DNA of 8,488 nt from Flammeovirgaceae bacterium (GTDB taxonomy: Bacteria > Bacteroidota > Bacteroidia > Cytophagales > Cyclobacteriaceae): the NCBI GenBank assembly GCA_947457025.1, contig CANGUI010000063.1, positions 1-8,488 of the forward strand, written 5' to 3'. Positions 6,101-8,488 of the stretch are shown here, piece by piece. The number at the start of each line of letters is the position of its first letter. Within the stretch, counting starts at the first letter, position 1. The notes beneath the pieces were generated by a model. It worked only from the letters and a program-made list of their open reading frames with translations, did no database searches and had not been told where the DNA came from. A program made the translations under genes and the position numbers.

Positions 6101-8488
6101 GGTATAGGCAACAGTGGCATCCGTGCCCAACGGATAGTTGAGATTGATGGTAAGGGTTGCGGGCGAGGTCTGTTCAGGTTGGTTCAGCGTAGCTACGTTC
6201 CACTGCACCACGGGCCGGATCACCGAAATGGTTATGAATGACTGATCGGGTATGGTTACCCCGGTTGCACGCACCAATCCCCCACCGATGGAAAGAAGCG
6301 GAACAAAGGTTGCCCCCTGGCTGAAATCCCCATCGCCATCGATGAGTAACATGAGAGGCCCATAGCCTCCGCCCGGTATTGCAGGCAAACTGGCTGTGTT
6401 AACCGTAACGTTTACAGTTCCCACATCTCCTGTTTGATCGAATCGCCACTCGCGGCCAACGCGCTGAATATCTGCGCCTGCATTTGGCGTTTCCTGCGCT
6501 ACCCATGAGCTGATCTGTGCATTATCGTGTCCAAATAGTGCAAATTCGCCATTCGCCAGGTCAGAGGGATTTCCAATCCGCAACACCCCGGTTGCTCCGC
6601 CTCCCTGCGCCTCGAGATGTTGATTGCTGGCATCCACCCGCCCGATACCGGCTACATCATTTCCGTGGCTTTGCTCGAACAGGTAAAGGTCCGTCACGTG
6701 GTCGATGTTGTACTTGGCCGAGAGGTAGTTCTCTACAATCAATCGTTGGGCGGTATTCAATGCCTGCGAATAGAAGACGACCTCACTCATCAACCCCTCA
6801 AAGAAAAAGACTGCCGCAGCTGCACCTATGCGCGGGGTGGTGGGGAAGCTGACGGTATTGTTGCCGGTTGTAAAGAGCGTTGCTCCATCCAACTTGTTTT
6901 CCCATCGCGAAGGGAAACTGCGAACGGAATAAATACGGGGTTGAGTGAGCGAGCCGGGAAGGATGTTGTCCTTGCGGACATTGGTGCCGAATTCGTCATA
7001 AATGCGGCCGTCCGTCCAGGGATAATGGGAATTGGCATTGTTGCCAAATAGCCACAACCCCGTAGAAGCCGTGCCCGTGGGCGAACTTCCTCGCAGCACC
7101 ACAAAAATCTCGCCTTGCGTAACAGTAGCCAGCGTAGGCAGATTGAAAAAGTCATTTTGAGCCGATTCAAATTTGATGGCAGGGCGGCCGTTGATGCCGG
7201 CCTCCAGGAAACTCGGTGTATTCACTGCAGTTACTGCGGTGGCATTGCCTGATTGATCCGTCCAGGTGGTTACGGTTTGATCGTTGGTCAACGCCAGCGC
7301 ATCGGCACGTAGCCAGAAGCGGTTGATGGTGGCATCGCCCACCCCGGCCGGACCGGTGAAGCCGAGGTTGTCATCTTCCAAAACGCGGAATGTGGTGGTA
7401 ACTGATGCGCTCAGCGTGCCAGGACTTTGCGAGGTGAGGGTAAGCGTGAACGTCTCACCGCCAGCCTCCAACAGGTTATCTTGTGTGATCAGCACCGGAA
7501 GATCAAAACCCGATGCGCCAACCGGAATAACAACCGAACCACTGGCCAGCGTATAATCAATACCATTGGGAGATGCCGTGCCCGGTGTTACCGTGTAATT
7601 CACCGTTACCGGGATTTCGGTGGTGGTGGTGAGACGGATGGGAATGATCCCCTGCCCCACGGCCTCTGAACCAAAGGTTGAGGCGGTAACCGATGCGGGT
7701 GAAGGATTGTCGTTATCCTGGATGGTGAGCGTATAGGTGATAAAGGAGGGACGCAGGTTGGCGTTGATCGGATTGGAGAGCACCACTTGAACAGTCTGGT
7801 CGGGTTCATCAAAAGTATCGTTGGTTACGGTGATGCTGAACTGTGCAGTGCCTGCCCCCGGAGCAAATGAAGCGACTCCGGCCGCGAGCACGGCATCTAC
7901 ACCAGCTGTGCCGGTACCGCTGACGAGCTGGTAATTCACCGCGATGGTAGTGCCCAAGGAGTTCACTACCGGATTACCTGCATTATCAGTAAGCTGTACC
8001 GTCACCACTACAGGCGCAACACCCTCTACCACAGTTTGTGCCACGGTTTGAAAACCCACTTTAAATTCGCGGTCATCATCATTGATTCGGATGGTTGCCG
8101 TAGAATTCGCTCCCAGGCCCACAATACCCGATGGCCCGGACAACCTAACCGTAAAGGTCTCGTCAATTTCAAGTTCGGTGTCGTTGATGATAGCGATATT
8201 GAGTGGTACAGAAAGCGAACCGGCCGGGATGGTCAACACGCCCGTTGCCGCAACGGTGTAGTCAGCCGTGTTGGCTGTTCCGGTTGTGACAACGTAGGAA
8301 ACGGTCAAATCCTGAGGTTGCGCATAATTGAGTTGTGCCTGCAGCACCAAGGGCGAGTTAGCCTCCGGTTGATTGTACGTGGCAAACTGCCACTGCACCT
8401 GCGGAGGCTGGGGGTTATCATTGTCTTGGATTGTGACTAAATGCTGCACTAAGGTGCTACCCGATAAAGTAGCACCGCCCGAGGCCCC
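2..8488 (-). CDS. Giant modular Calx-beta / LamG-like / DUF8202-like surface protein (internal fragment, both ends missing)
   Basis: One minus-strand frame is open across the entire window: 2829 codons, no stop, no frameshift, so the gene starts upstream of base 8488 and ends below base 2. The translation is a chain of Calx-beta domains (ends such as INDDD, IGDDDN, IVDDD; central ETFxVxLS-type strands), LamG-like jellyrolls (GPGGVGD, FWLRAD, HYPWTNG, YLAAK) and DUF8202-like domains (NDVAGIGR, LFGHD, REWRFDQTGDVGTV, DGDF). Layout: Calx tail, Calx trio, then three complete five-domain supermodules and the start of a fourth. There is no enzyme active-site motif, no membrane segment and no cysteine. 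The protein is poor in lysine and rich in Thr, Val, Asn, Asp and Gly, as expected of an exported beta-sandwich protein. Known of the families: Calx-beta folds bind calcium and LamG-like jellyrolls often bind glycans or proteins. Inferred: a secreted or surface adhesin or matrix protein, probably of a Bacteroidota. No start codon or ribosome site can be assigned. Confidence 0.96.
101..784 (-). other. LamG-like jellyroll domain 4
   Basis: About 228 residues (2569-2796). GFTGPGGVGD leads to RLWLRADRITVANGG, WPDVSGNNA, IGNRPAVQF, YFTLPNLSSFLQGEAFI and HYPWTNG (416-436). Then AFGSTIQRANNVPVASLDIPRLYN, which departs from the FGSTVRKDNI...LTQPR consensus of the others, then ENRLDGTSVFSSTTN, LGAGTGTVPTFFMDG and ALNTAQRLIVENYLAAKH. 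Confidence 0.82.
785..1807 (-). other. Calx-beta trio 4 (types a, b, c)
   Basis: Residues 2228-2337 (bases 1807-1478), 2338-2459 (1477-1112) and 2460-2568 (1111-785). Type a opens ELQWRVATINQFEPTSPA and ends INDDD. Type b opens QPFNIGFEVISQSGLES, has LTDDAGNEITNAT and ends ILDDES, an atypical end. Type c has GTEAVGIGKMEVKLAA, VNYTVTPGTA, LTIPAG and ends IGDDDY. The a domain matches the a domain of trio 3 closely. Confidence 0.9.
1808..2287 (-). other. DUF8202-like domain 3
   Basis: About 160 residues (2068-2227), the same length as copy 2. NDVAGIGRTDALNFHAAAQ (NDVAGIGR at 2222-2245) precedes ILKVSSPASLGDGDFLLFGHD, ETPNSGSNIRRLP, REWRIDQTGDVGTVTV and LDVDGDF (DVDGDF at 1919-1936). It ends AIAVVRP. 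Family assignment as for the other copies is from motif order and memory. The DxDGD loop is again intact. Confidence 0.65.
2288..2956 (-). other. LamG-like jellyroll domain 3
   Basis: About 223 residues (1845-2067). It starts VGFVGPGGVGD, then EFWLKGDVAGTTTDN (variant of FWLRAD), WPDQSGKNA, INGRPAIEF, HFNLPNLTGLSQGEIFSVLR and HYPWTNG (2594-2614). Then GFGTTVRKDNL, SRLDGSTLFSTATN, LGISADPAFRFDG and ALNDAQRIIVDNYLAAKF. The opening strand is the least conserved part compared with jellyrolls 1, 2 and 4. Confidence 0.82.
2957..3988 (-). other. Calx-beta trio 3 (types a, b, c)
   Basis: Residues 1501-1610 (bases 3988-3659), 1611-1733 (3658-3290) and 1734-1844 (3289-2957). Type a opens IIQWTATTVNQFEPASP and ends INDDD. 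Type b opens QPFNIGFAATTSQGPEG, carries LTDDNGQVVTNAS and ends ITDND. Type c has GGSEASGFGQIEVRLSA, VTIPAG and ends IGDDDN. All show the ETI/ETL/ETF core strand and acidic end motifs typical of intact calcium-binding Calx-beta folds. Confidence 0.9.
3989..4468 (-). other. DUF8202-like domain 2
   Basis: About 160 residues (1341-1500). NDVAGIGRKDATNLHIAAQ (NDVAGIGR at 4403-4426) is followed by ILKVSSASDLDDEEYLLFGHD, ETPNSGVNIRRIS, REWRFDHTGDVGTVSV and VDVDGDF (DVDGDF at 4100-4117). It ends VTIAVIRP before the type-a Calx domain. The four-residue difference from copy 1 lies in the variable segment after the NDVAGIGR motif. The DxDGD pattern resembles known calcium loops; ligand binding is inferred only. 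Confidence 0.65.
4469..5152 (-). other. LamG-like jellyroll domain 2
   Basis: About 228 residues (1113-1340). Landmarks in order: GFTGPGGVGD, RFWLRADALSLTDGQTVANW, DVSGNNS, INGQPTVEFES, YFTLPNLASLIQGE and HYPWTNG (4787-4807). Then GFGSTVRKDNI, SRLNGSTIFSTSSN, a glycine-rich LGTSSGGNPP turn and GLNQAQRLIVENYLAAKY. It is close to the consensus of the four jellyrolls here. No catalytic glucanase motif (such as ExDxE) is visible, so a binding rather than enzymatic role is favoured. Confidence 0.82.
5153..6211 (-). other. Calx-beta trio 2 (types a, b, c)
   Basis: Residues 760-872 (bases 6211-5873), 873-1001 (5872-5486) and 1002-1112 (5485-5153). Type a opens VVQWNVATLNQPEQTSPA and ends IIDND. Type b opens TRVGFGQINTIVDEN, is about 129 residues (110-123 is usual here) and ends IVDDD. 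Type c has GSESEALATVEVSLSA, VNYTVTAQTA, VTIPAG and ends IGDDDN. All three keep the acidic closing motif expected of calcium-binding Calx-beta domains. The b domain is the outlier of its class in this window. Confidence 0.9.
6212..6703 (-). other. DUF8202-like domain 1
   Basis: About 164 residues (596-759) following the jellyroll without a gap. Conserved landmarks in order: NDVAGIGRVDASNQHLEAQ (NDVAGIGR at 6638-6661), LFGHDNA, ETPNAGADIQRV, REWRFDQTGDVGTVNV, and IDGDGDF (Asp-rich DGDGDF at 6323-6340). It ends ITISVIRP, directly fused to the next Calx-beta. The family name is from memory of Bacteroidota proteins with the same motif order and needs a profile search. The Asp-rich DGDGDF loop suggests a calcium site. 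Function unknown. Confidence 0.65.
6704..7366 (-). other. LamG-like jellyroll domain 1
   Basis: About 221 residues (375-595). It begins LGFTGPAGVGD, followed by RFWLRADALALTND, a TDQSGN turn, AGINGRPAIKFES, QGEIFVVLR and HYPWTDG (bases 7007-7027). Later come FGTNVRKDNI, ENKLDGATLF and IGAAAAVFFFEG. It closes with ALNTAQRLIVENYLSAKY. This is the usual layout of bacterial LamG/concanavalin A-like jellyrolls: a WLRAD opening strand, an NG-type second sheet and an ALN-x-AQR-x-x-VENYL final helix-like segment. Ligand unknown; a glycan is plausible but not shown by the sequence. Confidence 0.8.
7367..8401 (-). other. Calx-beta trio 1 (types a, b, c)
   Basis: Three consecutive Calx-beta domains at residues 30-139 (bases 8401-8072), 140-261 (8071-7706) and 262-374 (7705-7367). 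Type a opens with VQWQFATYNQPE and ends INDDD. Type b opens with FKVGFQTV, carries LTDNAGNPV near its start and ends IQDNDN. Type c carries GSEAVGQG near its start, has VNYTVTPGTA and ends LEDDN. These subtype signatures recur in the same order in every later trio. Each domain has the Calx-beta pattern of an IPAG-like strand, an ND/QD turn with acidic residues, an ETF-like strand and a closing DxD. Calcium binding is known for the family and inferred here. Confidence 0.9.
8414..8488 (-). other. C-terminal tail of a Calx-beta domain (partial)
   Basis: The first 25 residues in view end in VTIQDNDN, the closing strand and acidic calcium-ligand motif of a Calx-beta domain. The rest of the domain is beyond the window edge. 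A short PQPP linker leads into the next Calx-beta. In the later repeats a DUF8202-like domain occupies this position before a type-a Calx domain, so the protein upstream is organised differently here. Confidence 0.75.

Larger units (their letters stand above)
5153..7366 (-). repeat. Supermodule 1, complete (738 residues)
   Basis: First complete copy of the five-domain repeat: LamG-like (7366-6704), DUF8202-like (6703-6212), Calx-a (6211-5873), Calx-b (5872-5486), Calx-c (5485-5153). It is the longest and most divergent of the three complete copies. Its Calx-b carries extra residues (DENDLSGNGFYNVNV near its start), which accounts for part of the excess over copies 2 and 3. The junction to the next copy is marked by DDNAGFTGPGGVGD. 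Confidence 0.9.

Noticed and set aside
785..7366. The 2.2 kb repeats as mobile elements or a recent assembly duplication
   Set aside because: The copies differ at most synonymous sites, keep one reading frame, and have no inverted repeats, target-site duplications or transposase. They are protein-level repeats within one gene.
2..8488. Promoters, terminators, RNA genes or CRISPR arrays
   Set aside because: The window is entirely coding. No non-coding stretch exists and no tRNA, rRNA or short spaced repeat pattern was seen on either strand.

Overview
The whole window is the interior of one giant protein-coding gene on the minus strand. Frame (2,3,4) of the plus strand, read in reverse, is open from base 8488 down to base 2: 2829 consecutive codons with no stop. 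Neither the start nor the end of the gene is in view. I translated the full frame by hand. It is a coherent modular extracellular protein made of Calx-beta domains, LamG-like (concanavalin A-like) jellyroll domains and a third domain resembling the Bacteroidota DUF8202 family. There is no intergenic space, RNA gene, mobile element, CRISPR array, promoter or terminator. Open frames on the plus strand are antisense shadows of this gene.

Layout in protein order (base 8488 down to base 2; residues numbered from the first codon in the window). Residues 1-25 are the tail of a Calx-beta domain. Residues 30-374 are a trio of Calx-beta domains (types a, b, c). Three complete copies of a five-domain supermodule follow: LamG-like, DUF8202-like, Calx-a, Calx-b, Calx-c. 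They lie at residues 375-1112 (bases 7366-5153), 1113-1844 (5152-2957) and 1845-2568 (2956-785). A fourth copy starts at residue 2569 (base 784) and leaves the window 33 residues into its DUF8202-like domain. The repeat period, measured between identical NDVAGIGR motifs, is 2235, 2181 and 2187 bases, always a multiple of three. The copies are diverged in DNA but well conserved in protein.

The organism is most likely a member of the Bacteroidota (Cytophagales-like). The combination of LamG-like domains opening with GPGGVGD...WLRAD, the NDVAGIGR / REWRxDxTGDVGTV / DGDF domain and Calx-beta chains is, from memory, typical of giant secreted surface proteins of that phylum, and base composition is near half G+C. 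This taxonomic call is an inference from protein style only.

Probable role: a very large, calcium-stabilised, secreted or surface-anchored adhesin or matrix protein. The Calx-beta chains would act as stiff calcium-dependent spacers and the regularly spaced jellyrolls as possible glycan- or protein-binding heads. The 2829 residues contain no cysteine. The signal peptide and any C-terminal sorting domain, which would settle the secretion route, lie outside the window.
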